From: a virus
DNA length: 63,910 nt
IMG/VR virus record: IMGVR_UViG_3300038548_000456
Span: 1 to 63,910 of that record
Strand: one strand, 5' to 3'
In this document: positions 56,813 to 63,715 of the stretch, piece by piece
Layout of the letters: every line of letters begins with the position of its first letter
Position numbering within the stretch: the stretch's first letter is position 1
Made by a program: the position numbers and the translations under genes
The notes under the pieces: generated by a model
What the model was told of the DNA's origin: nothing
Databases searched by the model: none
What the model saw: only the letters and a program-made list of their open reading frames with translations

Positions 56813-58904
56813 TGGAAAACTCAATAGCGAAGAAGCAGCACTGGATTGGTTAGACCGTGGCATTCAACCGATTCCTATTAAACCAAGAGGAAAACGTCCA
56901 AAGGGAAAGAATTGGCCTAGATTAAGAGTTACCGAATCTACCGTTGCTGATCATTTCAAACCTGGTGATAACATCGGCGGTCTGTGGGGAGAACCTTCGG
57001 GTTGGATAGTCGACGTTGACCTGGATGATGAAGACGCAGCTGACCTGGCTGAGTACGTTCTGCCAAAGACATTCATCTTCGGTAGGGGAAATCGACCTGA
57101 CACTCATTTCTTATATCGCAGTAAGAATGCTGAGACGCAGAAATGGAAAGGACCTAAGAAGGAGATGATCGTAGAGTTGAGATCCTCAGGTACTCAAACT
57201 GTCCTTCCTCCCTCCATTCATCCTGATGGTGATGACTATATTATTAGCGAAGACGCAGAGAATGTGGCTAAACTATCATCTGCTCGCTTAAATAGGTATC
57301 TCAATCAACTAGCGGTTGGAGCACTCTTCGTTAGAAATTTCCCAAGAGACGGTGGATCCCGACACGATTATATTCATGCTGTCACTGGCGCCTTATTATA
57401 TAGTAAATGGAAACCAACTGAGGTTCGCCGGTTAGCTAGAGCTATAGTTCAGGTGACTCAGGAAGATGATGACGATTCTGCTCAGCGAATCCGAACTATT
57501 GAAAATACGATAACGAAGTTCAAAGATAAGGACCGCGTGTTAGGTTGGCCATCGTTAAAGGATTGGATTAGCTCGAAAGAACTTCTACTGATGAAACGTT
57601 GGGCAGGCGAAGAAGACCTGACTAACATTCCTCCTATCACTACCAAGAAAGTTATTAAGGCTGCTCTTCCTTCCACTCAGATCAACTTTGATAAGACCTT
57701 GCTAGATGTTCCTGGATTAGTAGGTGAGGCTACTCGTTGGGTAGCTTCACAGGCTTATCGAAAACAACCTGCATTTGATTTGGCTACTGGTCTGATGTGT
57801 ACTGCTTTGGCTTCCTGCAATCACTACGAGATAGACGGATGGCGAACTCCTCTCCAACCTTATTTTATGCTGACTGTCAAAACAGCGATGGGTAAAGGTG
57901 CGTCAATGGCTGCTCTTCGTACTTTCGCCAGAGAAGTGAAGTTGCAGTCCCATGTCTATGACGGATTCCTGTCCTACCATTCGATGATGGATCAATTAGC
58001 CGAAGAACCCAATATCGCCTGTTGGATCCTGGATGAGGCAGCTCGATTCTTAAAGGCTAGTCGACATGGAACAGGCCAAGACGCTCAAGTAATTACTCAC
58101 TTACTAAAATTATATGGACAAGCTAATAGTTACATGGGAGCGATGCCAGGCAGGGGACATCCTATCCCTGCTCTAGAGAATCCATTCCTATTGTTATTCT
58201 CTGCCTCCCAACCTGAGCTTCTGATTGATGCAATGTCAGGCTCGGATATCGCAGCAGGTTTTCCTAATCGAGTTCTCCTATTCTCTGGCTCTGAACAGAC
58301 TGAGCGGAATCGAAACAATCAGAAGATCTTTCCTTCTAAACTCAAGAAGCTAGGAATGAGGTTAGTCAACCACGAGCCTAAGGGATCTCACCCCACTCCT
58401 GTCCGATTGGCTGACGTTAAGACGGTGCAGATCTTCGAGAATTTTGATGATCATGCTATAGGGACAGGTGACGATATGTGGGGCAGAGCGAATCAGAACG
58501 CTTTGATCGCTGCTGGTTTAGTTGCTGTCGGCGTTAGCGCTTCTAGTCCTAAGATCACAGCTGAGATCGCCTCATGGGCCACCAAGCTGGTCACCTGGTC
58601 TATACGTTCTTGGAAACAGGTGGAAGAAAGTCTCTCATCATCGAATTTCTATGAAGCCAAGTCGAAGCAAGTAGAACAGATCATCAGTAATCCCTTGAAG
58701 TTTGTTCTGTCTGGTGTTCGTGCTCAACAGATAGCCTTTCTCAAGAGGGGCTTCGTACCTCGGTCCATCATCACTCGTCATTCCCGAGGTATCACTCCCT
58801 TCGAGCTGGATCAAATCCTAGAGCAACTTATCGAAGCAGAACTCATCGTAGAGAAGTCAACACCGGATGGAAAAGGCAAGCTCTACACCGTCCATCGTCA
58901 CTAG
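56802..58904 (+). CDS. Primase-polymerase fused to a helicase-like domain
   Basis: 700 aa. N-terminal Prim-Pol: W-I-V-D-V-D-L-D-D at about residues 67-75 and S-S-G-T-Q-T-V-L-P-P-S-I-H-P-D-G (about 128-143), typical of bifunctional primase/polymerase. The C-terminal half resembles DUF3987-type primase-helicases: V-K-T-A-M-G-K-G-A-S in the Walker A place (lacking the first Gly) and C-W-I-L-D-E-A-A-R as Walker B. Synthesises primers and probably loads or drives the fork. Only replication gene facing right here. Confidence 0.85.
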   Translation: MPRNGKLNSEEAALDWLDRGIQPIPIKPRGKRPKGKNWPRLRVTESTVADHFKPGDNIGGLWGEPSGWIVDVDLDDEDAADLAEYVLPKTFIFGRGNRPDTHFLYRSKNAETQKWKGPKKEMIVELRSSGTQTVLPPSIHPDGDDYIISEDAENVAKLSSARLNRYLNQLAVGALFVRNFPRDGGSRHDYIHAVTGALLYSKWKPTEVRRLARAIVQVTQEDDDDSAQRIRTIENTITKFKDKDRVLGWPSLKDWISSKELLLMKRWAGEEDLTNIPPITTKKVIKAALPSTQINFDKTLLDVPGLVGEATRWVASQAYRKQPAFDLATGLMCTALASCNHYEIDGWRTPLQPYFMLTVKTAMGKGASMAALRTFAREVKLQSHVYDGFLSYHSMMDQLAEEPNIACWILDEAARFLKASRHGTGQDAQVITHLLKLYGQANSYMGAMPGRGHPIPALENPFLLLFSASQPELLIDAMSGSDIAAGFPNRVLLFSGSEQTERNRNNQKIFPSKLKKLGMRLVNHEPKGSHPTPVRLADVKTVQIFENFDDHAIGTGDDMWGRANQNALIAAGLVAVGVSASSPKITAEIASWATKLVTWSIRSWKQVEESLSSSNFYEAKSKQVEQIISNPLKFVLSGVRAQQIAFLKRGFVPRSIITRHSRGITPFELDQILEQLIEAELIVEKSTPDGKGKLYTVHRH

Positions 58905-58918
58905 CCCACACAAAAGAA

Positions 58919-58960
58919 AGCCTGCACGAAGCAGGCAATCTCCGAGCGAGGGGATCGCTC
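58919..58960 (-). terminator. Terminator between convergent genes
   Basis: On the minus strand GCCTGC-TTCGT-GCAGGC is followed by TTTCTTTTG, which ends leftward transcripts. A second hairpin GAGCGA/TCGCTC lies at about 58943-58959 on the other side. The pair separates the primase gene from the leftward small genes. Confidence 0.75.
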
Positions 58961-59232
58961 TACAGAGAGGGTTTCCAGATAAGCGGTAGTTCTTCACCAG
59001 ACACCGGAAACACTGGCTCATCACATTCACTTGTCCAAGGGTCATCGTCATTCGCGCAGAGAATAACTTTAGTGACCTCACCTCCTGATCCTGTTCTATC
59101 AGTCCAGACTCCACCAACCGATGCATGAAAATAAGGACCAGCTTCTATTTGATCGCCAATCCGAACTTCAACCTCTTTCCCATGTTGATCCATAAGGCCA
59201 AGCAGCAAGTTAGTTAAATCTTGGATGTTCAT
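58960..59232 (-). CDS. Small hypothetical protein
   Basis: 90 aa from the ATG at 59232 (GGAGTAAT upstream), replacing a longer frame to 59280. Beta-type, with V-E-V-R-I-G-D near the N-terminus. Last leftward gene before the terminator. Function unknown. Confidence 0.65.
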   Translation of the reverse strand: MNIQDLTNLLLGLMDQHGKEVEVRIGDQIEAGPYFHASVGGVWTDRTGSGGEVTKVILCANDDDPWTSECDEPVFPVSGEELPLIWKPSL

Positions 59233-59233
59233 A

Positions 59234-59431
59234 TTACTCCTCCGGATACTTGTAGCAGTTGAGGCCGATGATGATGCCATTGTCTAACTTAGCAGCACCC
59301 TTCGTGGATCCAATCGAGATAGTCTTCTTAGACTTGGACAACCCAAACTCTTTAGTAGTGTCAATCTCGATTGTGATCTTCTTGTCTGTCTGGGTGATCT
59401 TAACGTTTTGTCCGTATTCCTTCGCTGCCAT
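59234..59431 (-). CDS. Small beta-rich protein
   Basis: 65 aa from the ATG at 59431, 7 nt after AGGAG. Lys-rich and beta-type (KITQTDKKITIEIDTTKEFG, KKTISIGSTKG). Function unknown. Confidence 0.65.
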   Translation of the reverse strand: MAAKEYGQNVKITQTDKKITIEIDTTKEFGLSKSKKTISIGSTKGAAKLDNGIIIGLNCYKYPEE

Positions 59432-59446
59432 TTCCATTCTCCTTGT

Positions 59447-59524
59447 TTAAGTTAGTGCAATGCAAGAGGTCATGATCAGTAACCAGATCAAGCCTCCAAA
59501 TAAATACCAAGCCTGTCGTGTCAT
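59447..59524 (-). CDS. 25-aa membrane peptide
   Basis: MTRQAW then a hydrophobic run YLFGGLIWLLIMTSCIALT. Follows the 19-aa zinc-like ORF by 1 nt. May be a genuine small membrane protein; no strong SD. Confidence 0.4.
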   Translation of the reverse strand: MTRQAWYLFGGLIWLLIMTSCIALT

Positions 59525-59525
59525 G

Positions 59526-59585
59526 TTATATACTCAGTAGCCAACCGCAGCGATTGCATTTGTAAAGCTCTTTAAGGGTACTCAT
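59526..59585 (-). CDS. 19-aa Cys knuckle peptide
   Basis: ATGA overlap with the upstream stop; M-S-T-L-K-E-L-Y-K-C-N-R-C-G-W, the classic one-knuckle start of a rubredoxin-like ribbon, then stops after 19 residues. Could be a truncated zinc-ribbon gene. Confidence 0.35.
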   Translation of the reverse strand: MSTLKELYKCNRCGWLLSI

Positions 59586-59830
59586 GATCGAACGTTCTGA
59601 AACGCTTTGGATACTTGCTGACAAGCGAAACGTGCCTCATGCGGTCTCCATGCCTTCACCTGAGTAAGGACGCGGTAGAGTTCGTTGTTAAGATCCCTGC
59701 CCAAGTCCCCACGCTGTAAGGTGTTGGACTCAATGAAGAGATCCGCCAACTTAAGAGAAGTCTCCGCTAGCTCTGTGCGATTTAGCTTGGCCATGCGTTT
59801 GAGGTAATTAGCTCGTTGAAGGTTACTCAT
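59582..59830 (-). CDS. Small helical protein
   Basis: 82 aa, SD AAAGGAAGTACT. All-helical and Arg/Leu-rich. Overlaps its upstream neighbour by 4 nt. Function unknown. Confidence 0.65.
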   Translation of the reverse strand: MSNLQRANYLKRMAKLNRTELAETSLKLADLFIESNTLQRGDLGRDLNNELYRVLTQVKAWRPHEARFACQQVSKAFQNVRS

Positions 59831-60231
59831 AGTACTTCCTTTAGAGAATATTTTCCACTTATTTTATCTAGTTGTCCGACTGAAAACATTCTTACCAACT
59901 CATTAGTTATACGAATATTAAGAGGAGTTTCAAGATGGTTAGGGTAATCAAATCCTACTCGGATGAATTCTTTAACTACATCCCGAGGTCTGAGTCCGCC
60001 AGGTGGGCCTTGACTTAGTATCTCTCTTAAGGATCCTCGAAATCCTTTTCTTTCAGTCTCGGAGAGGAACGGAGTAAGAGTTTCTCCCAAGAGATGCTCT
60101 AAGGCGTGAAGCTCTCTGTGGAGATTGAATTTTTTTTCTTTTAAGAGATTTAAGTCTAAAATTAACTCTTTCATCTCTCCCTCTTTTTTCACCCATTCCT
60201 TTTTCAGTAGTTCCATAAATTCAGTTGACAT
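59827..60231 (-). CDS. Coiled coil plus winged-helix-like protein
   Basis: 134 aa. Residues 1-55 form a charged coiled coil; residues 70-134 look like a winged helix (G-L-R-P-R-D-V-V-K-E-F, I-T-N-E-L-V-R-M-F, G-Q-L-D-K-I-S-G-K-Y-S-L). Likely DNA-binding regulator. Confidence 0.65.
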   Translation of the reverse strand: MSTEFMELLKKEWVKKEGEMKELILDLNLLKEKKFNLHRELHALEHLLGETLTPFLSETERKGFRGSLREILSQGPPGGLRPRDVVKEFIRVGFDYPNHLETPLNIRITNELVRMFSVGQLDKISGKYSLKEVL

Positions 60232-60252
60232 TAGGTCTGCGCTCCAAAGAAA

Positions 60253-60272
60253 GGAGGCCCCGAAGGGCCCCC
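60253..60272 (-). terminator. Rho-independent terminator after the Lys-rich gene
   Basis: On the minus strand GGGGCCC-TTCG-GGGCCTC (GC stem with a TTCG tetraloop and one G-T pair) followed by CTTTCTTT. Located just past the stop at 60280. Confidence 0.8.
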
Positions 60273-60279
60273 GTTAGGA

Positions 60280-60744
60280 TTAGGCAGCGAGTAGCTCGCG
60301 TGCCTTCTTAGCCTGAGCCTGGGTAAACTCCCAGCGGCTCTTAGCATCGTGGCCTTTCAGACCCGCAGCTCGCAGCTTCCGACGTGCCACCTTAGGATCA
60401 ACCTTCAGCTCGGTGCAGATCGCTTTGAGTGAGACCGTGTTGCCAGTCGTTTTCTTAACGACCTTCTTAACGACCTTCTTCTTCGCGACTTTCTTAGAGA
60501 CTTTCTTTTTACTCGTTTTGTTGGTAGCCATTTTAGCTTCCTCCAGTTTTGCTTCATCCTTAGCCTTCTTGGCTTTTCGGAATAGGCGATTTCCTCGGGC
60601 GATTGCCTTTCGGGTTTCCTCATCAGGGTTCCATGCCCAACCTGCTGACAGCGGTGGTGCTGAACAAGCAACTTTCTCTCCAGCTTTCTGGTGATGAACC
60701 GGAGCCGGATTCGAGTTGCAGTACTGTCGTATAGTGCGGGCCAT
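60280..60744 (-). CDS. Lys-rich, histone-like DNA-binding protein (2)
   Basis: 154 aa. Residues 72-100 are Lys/Val-rich (TNKTSKKKVSKKVAKKKVV), and the C-terminal 50 residues (S-L-K-A-I-C-T-E-L-K-V-D-P-K-V-A-R-R-K-L-R-A-A-G) match the domain of the 45847 protein. An internal ATG at 60531, after GGAGGAAGCTAAA, would make an 83-aa short form with the same architecture as that paralogue. Long form starts after AAGGAGTGACCACG. Bounded by a promoter and a terminator, so it is a single-gene unit and perhaps abundant. Confidence 0.75.
   Translation of the reverse strand: MARTIRQYCNSNPAPVHHQKAGEKVACSAPPLSAGWAWNPDEETRKAIARGNRLFRKAKKAKDEAKLEEAKMATNKTSKKKVSKKVAKKKVVKKVVKKTTGNTVSLKAICTELKVDPKVARRKLRAAGLKGHDAKSRWEFTQAQAKKARELLAA
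60531..60533 (-). promoter_or_regulatory. Internal start codon region of the Lys-rich gene
   Basis: SD GGAGGA lies about 7 nt before the in-frame ATG whose last codon base order begins at 60531; the encoded short protein begins MATNKTSKKK. Confidence 0.45.
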
Positions 60745-60775
60745 TCGTGGTCACTCCTTGATGAGTTACAAAGAC

Positions 60776-60781
60776 ATTATA
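60776..60781 (-). promoter_or_regulatory. Promoter -10 for the Lys-rich gene
   Basis: TATAAT on the minus strand, 31 nt before the ATG at 60744, with GCCACAT just upstream (the ATGTGGC heptamer, reversed). A perfect inverted repeat TCACTTT/AAAGTGA lies about 40 nt farther upstream, near 60827. Confidence 0.6.
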
Positions 60782-60819
60782 TGAGATGTGGCTTTGAAAT
60801 GAAGGCTTTATTTAACATA

Positions 60820-60839
60820 ATTTCACTTTTTAAAGTGAG
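60820..60839. promoter_or_regulatory. Inverted repeat near the promoter
   Basis: TCACTTT and AAAGTGA on a 2-nt loop, between the sigma gene stop and the Lys-rich gene promoter. Could be an operator or a weak terminator of the sigma gene; no U-run follows. Confidence 0.5.
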
Positions 60840-60852
60840 CAATATCAGTGAC

Positions 60853-61410
60853 TTACGCCGGATCACTGTCGATCGCTCGAGAAGGAGTGTGGCTGGAACC
60901 TGCCTCCTTGGCAATTTTCTCTGCATCGAAATATTCTTGAATTGCAACAAAACCAAGTGCTGCATAATTTGACGCTACGGCATCTGAGATATGTAAAATT
61001 TCTCCTATTTCCTTGAGACTATAACCGTAAACGCGCCGCAGCAGGAACGCTTTAGCGTACTGCGGTTTCACTGTTTTAAGTGCTTTGTACACTACGGCCA
61101 TTTTCTCATTAATCTCAATTGCATGTTCCGTCGTATTTTCATCAACTTTGAAAACGTCCATATCTTCTGTGATGTCAACGCGCATAAAAGACGGGCGACG
61201 GTAAAAATTTGCAACGATTAGATTCCTAGCAATGACTATCAAGGAACCCTTGCTAGAAATGTCCTTTCCGCTTTCGAGGTGCTGCCAAGCACGTAGAAAG
61301 GTTTCCTGTACAATATCTTCGACTGAATTTTTATCAGGAATAAGCGCGCGAACGTGTTGGCGTATAATATTGGCGTGTTGTTTGTACATCTCAGTGATGT
61401 CAATAGTCAT
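60853..61410 (-). CDS. ECF-type sigma factor
   Basis: 185 aa, the size of ECF sigmas. Region 2: E-D-I-V-Q-E-T-F-L-R-A-W-Q-H-L, then I-V-I-A-R-N-L-I-V-A-N-F-Y-R-R; region 4: L-K-T-V-K-P-Q-Y-A-K-A-F-L-L-R-R-V-Y-G-Y-S-L-K-E-I-G-E-I-L-H-I-S-D-A-V-A-S-N-Y. No region 3, as in ECFs. The SD is GGAG/GAGG. It lies in the leftward early operon, so it may divert host RNA polymerase to phage promoters. No anti-sigma gene is seen nearby. Confidence 0.85.
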   Translation of the reverse strand: MTIDITEMYKQHANIIRQHVRALIPDKNSVEDIVQETFLRAWQHLESGKDISSKGSLIVIARNLIVANFYRRPSFMRVDITEDMDVFKVDENTTEHAIEINEKMAVVYKALKTVKPQYAKAFLLRRVYGYSLKEIGEILHISDAVASNYAALGFVAIQEYFDAEKIAKEAGSSHTPSRAIDSDPA

Positions 61411-61693
61411 CCTCGTTCTCCTTTGTGAGTGGCACGTCTCGCCACTCAGTTAAATTGGGGTTGGTGATGAGTACTGCATGTCCGGGTCTGTTCATGATGT
61501 GAGTTTCCCAGGCTTGTTGTAGTATCCGCTTGCTACTAGCTCTAACCACATGAGAAGAAACTCCTGGTAGTGCTTCTATTTGACGTTCAACAAATCGTAG
61601 GAGGACTGTCGGGATCCAAACGACTCCATGGAATTGAGCATCGAGGATGATGATCTCATCGTCATAGTCAAGGTAGGTTGGTCCATCACCCAT
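61400..61693 (-). CDS. Hypothetical protein before the sigma gene
   Basis: 97 aa, overlapping the sigma gene by 11 nt and the upstream gene by 8 nt. Mixed alpha/beta, acidic ends. No motif. May be translationally linked to the sigma factor. Confidence 0.65.
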   Translation of the reverse strand: MGDGPTYLDYDDEIIILDAQFHGVVWIPTVLLRFVERQIEALPGVSSHVVRASSKRILQQAWETHIMNRPGHAVLITNPNLTEWRDVPLTKENEDDY

Positions 61694-61973
61694 CTGTTGC
61701 CTCCTCTCCTATAATCTCATACATTTTCCTAGCAATCTCGAATCCTGTGTGATCATCGGTGTACACATCACAGGTTCTATTGATAACCTTTTTGAGTCGA
61801 GCAATCATCGCATCGAGTTGTTTGGTCTGATCCTTAAGCAGTGCGAGGTCCTGAATAGTACCGGCAGGATCCGCATTAGTCTCAAGGTCGTGGATGTACT
61901 GCTTGACTGGGTTGGGCAATGTGTTGATGTTCTCAGCAGTAGGCGTCCATCCCAGAGGGACACATATAGTCAT
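61686..61973 (-). CDS. Small helical protein
   Basis: 95 aa. Helical (TKQLDAMIARLKKVINRT). 4-8 nt overlaps on both sides. Function unknown. Confidence 0.65.
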   Translation of the reverse strand: MTICVPLGWTPTAENINTLPNPVKQYIHDLETNADPAGTIQDLALLKDQTKQLDAMIARLKKVINRTCDVYTDDHTGFEIARKMYEIIGEEATDG

Positions 61974-62137
61974 ATCTTACTCCCGTTGTGTCGGTCAGGA
62001 AATCGACATGGAGGTTCGGTATGTAGTTGCCTGCCACAATAATCACACCGGCCATTTGCTTGAGCAGTTGCTCGTTCCTCTAATTCGCTCCGTAAGTCAG
62101 CTGTGGTATGTTCGTCTAAACCTTTCATGTGACTCAT
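61970..62137 (-). CDS. Small zinc-knuckle protein
   Basis: 55 aa from the ATG at 62137 (ATGA overlap, GGGAG upstream). C-D-Y-C-G and later C suggest a metal site. Function unknown. Confidence 0.65.
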   Translation of the reverse strand: MSHMKGLDEHTTADLRSELEERATAQANGRCDYCGRQLHTEPPCRFPDRHNGSKI

Positions 62138-62499
62138 TCTATTAGCTCCCATTCGATTTTGTTTATCTTGGCTCGTTTGATCATGTCAGCAGTACCCACA
62201 CTATTCTTTAAGTCCTCATGGAAAGCGAGGATGAGTTGAGGCTTTGCATCGTTCAACATGAATTCATTTCGATTAATCCCTGCCCGCTTACCCTCTCTTC
62301 TCCATTCCTCGTGGGAGACAGGATAAGATTTAATGTCGAACTCTAGGAACTTGGCAGCTCTCTCCGCCATTATATCTGCGCCTTTGCATGCTCCATGGAT
62401 GATGATGGTGTTGCTGGGAAGTTGCAACAATCGAGCCGCCATCTTACGAGCACAGGCATGCCCGGTCCAATCACGACTACCTGAGATAAGAACTCTCAT
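62134..62499 (-). CDS. SLOG-family protein (YspA/cpYpsA-like)
   Basis: 121 aa. R-V-L-I-S-G-S-R-D-W at the N-terminus, I-I-H-G-A-C-K-G-A-D-I-M-A-E-R, then G-K-R-A-G-I-N-R-N-E-F-M and G-T-A-D-M-I. This is the pattern of the single-domain SLOG (DUF2493-type) family. These bind nucleotides or nucleotide-derived ligands; some take part in bacterial immunity or stress signalling. In a phage it may bind and remove a host signal nucleotide, which is a guess. Confidence 0.8.
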   Translation of the reverse strand: MRVLISGSRDWTGHACARKMAARLLQLPSNTIIIHGACKGADIMAERAAKFLEFDIKSYPVSHEEWRREGKRAGINRNEFMLNDAKPQLILAFHEDLKNSVGTADMIKRAKINKIEWELIE

Positions 62500-62822
62500 T
62501 TTACTATCTCCAGTTTACCTTTGATGAATATGTGGAAGATGGCAACGCCTGCAGCAAGTGTCTCGAACCACTCCCATTTCCCTGGCAGTAGTACTTTACC
62601 ACTAGCAGCTACCATCCATTCAATCTTTTTGAAGTTAACGACAGTTCCTTCTGGGTGTGACCAGATGTCGCAGAACAGAACGAAGTTACCTTGCGGATCA
62701 ATACGCATGCAAATTGGTGTAGCATCATTAGGTATCTCCACATGACATCTAATTGGTTCGTTAGGTGTGAGAATCCCCTCTTCTTGCTGCAGGTTATACC
62801 CTGCTATCATTCGCTGCTTCAT
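62496..62822 (-). CDS. Hypothetical protein
   Basis: 108 aa, beta-rich N-terminal two thirds (C-H-V-E-I-P-N-D-A-T-P-I-C-M-R-I-D) and a helical end. Overlaps neighbours by 4 nt. Function unknown. Confidence 0.65.
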   Translation of the reverse strand: MKQRMIAGYNLQQEEGILTPNEPIRCHVEIPNDATPICMRIDPQGNFVLFCDIWSHPEGTVVNFKKIEWMVAASGKVLLPGKWEWFETLAAGVAIFHIFIKGKLEIVK

Positions 62823-62866
62823 GTCAATGCCTCCACACGCGCCTCGGCTAGTTCTTTGTCATTCAT
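62819..62866 (-). CDS. Possible 15-aa ORF
   Basis: MNDKELAEARVEALT, starting 2 nt inside the end of the 41-aa membrane gene, stop overlapping the next ATG. May only couple translation of its neighbours. Confidence 0.25.
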   Translation of the reverse strand: MNDKELAEARVEALT

Positions 62867-62984
62867 CACCTTTCTTCCTCCAAAGGCCGTGTGGCCACAT
62901 ATACTTCAAGTCCCACCAACGCCATAACAGTATGATTGCAACGTAAATGATAATACCTAGAGAAAGAATTAGTAGCTTATCCAT
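62859..62984 (-). CDS. 41-aa membrane protein
   Basis: ATG at 62984, 7 nt after AAGGAG. One hydrophobic helix (LLILSLGIIIYVAIILLW) and a Trp/Lys-rich tail. Overlaps the preceding stop. Function unknown. Confidence 0.6.
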   Translation of the reverse strand: MDKLLILSLGIIIYVAIILLWRWWDLKYMWPHGLWRKKGDE

Positions 62985-63351
62985 CATTAATCTCCTTCAT
63001 GATCTCTTTGTAGGTGGTCTCATTGACAGATTTGACAGGCGCTTGTTTACCGGCTATCTGTAGCAGATCACAGAATACCTCGTTAATCCGAGGAAGGAGA
63101 ATGCGTTGGGGATACTCATCAATGATTCTCTGAGCGCATTCATACCCATCATGATTTTCCACATGGAACAGTCCTTCCCAGGCTATAGCTGCCGCTAGAG
63201 AGTCGGTCAGAACCTCAATTAATTTTGCTCGCTCCCTCTCCGTTTCAGGCATAGAACACTCCATGAGTATCTTCATTAGAGTTCTAAATCCCACCTTGTC
63301 GATGAGTTTCTTGGCATCGTCCTTTAGTCTCTGTTCCATATCAATTCCCAT
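62977..63351 (-). CDS. Helical hypothetical protein
   Basis: 124 aa (start 63351, or 63339 at M-E-Q-R-L). All-helical, with E-R-E-R-A-K-L-I-E-V-L and two further amphipathic helices. Function unknown. Confidence 0.65.
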   Translation of the reverse strand: MGIDMEQRLKDDAKKLIDKVGFRTLMKILMECSMPETERERAKLIEVLTDSLAAAIAWEGLFHVENHDGYECAQRIIDEYPQRILLPRINEVFCDLLQIAGKQAPVKSVNETTYKEIMKEINDG

Positions 63352-63715
63352 TAGCCATTATAAATGCTTCTTCATCATCGAAGGCAGAAGCAAGGGATAC
63401 CGGATCTGCTCGGTCCCACCATCGGTCTTGTTGTTTCGAGGACAGGTTCTCCCACGGTATGTTAGCACCACCTTCTTTGACATACATAGCGATGGCGCCA
63501 AAGCAGTGTTGGCTGGTACCATCGGAGCGGAAGACATAACCTCCCTCTATGTGCTCGGTCTCCTCTACATGTTCCGAATGCAAGTGGCAGACAAACCCCT
63601 CGCGGTACGCCAACTCCTCAATACTCCTAGCTCTCTCCTTGCACGAGAACGTTATCCGATGGATGGTGTTAGCAAACGGACAATTCTTGCAAGCTTTCTT
63701 AAGATCGAACTTCAT
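63341..63715 (-). CDS. Cys-rich hypothetical protein
   Basis: 124 aa from the ATG at 63715. C-K-N-C-P-F at residues 10-15, F-S-C and F-V-C-H-L-H-S, so four or more Cys/His arranged as in a small iron-sulphur or zinc protein. Later conserved-looking H-C-F-G-A. Function unknown. Coupled to the junction-spanning gene by TGATG. Confidence 0.65.
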   Translation of the reverse strand: MKFDLKKACKNCPFANTIHRITFSCKERARSIEELAYREGFVCHLHSEHVEETEHIEGGYVFRSDGTSQHCFGAIAMYVKEGGANIPWENLSSKQQDRWWDRADPVSLASAFDDEEAFIMANGN

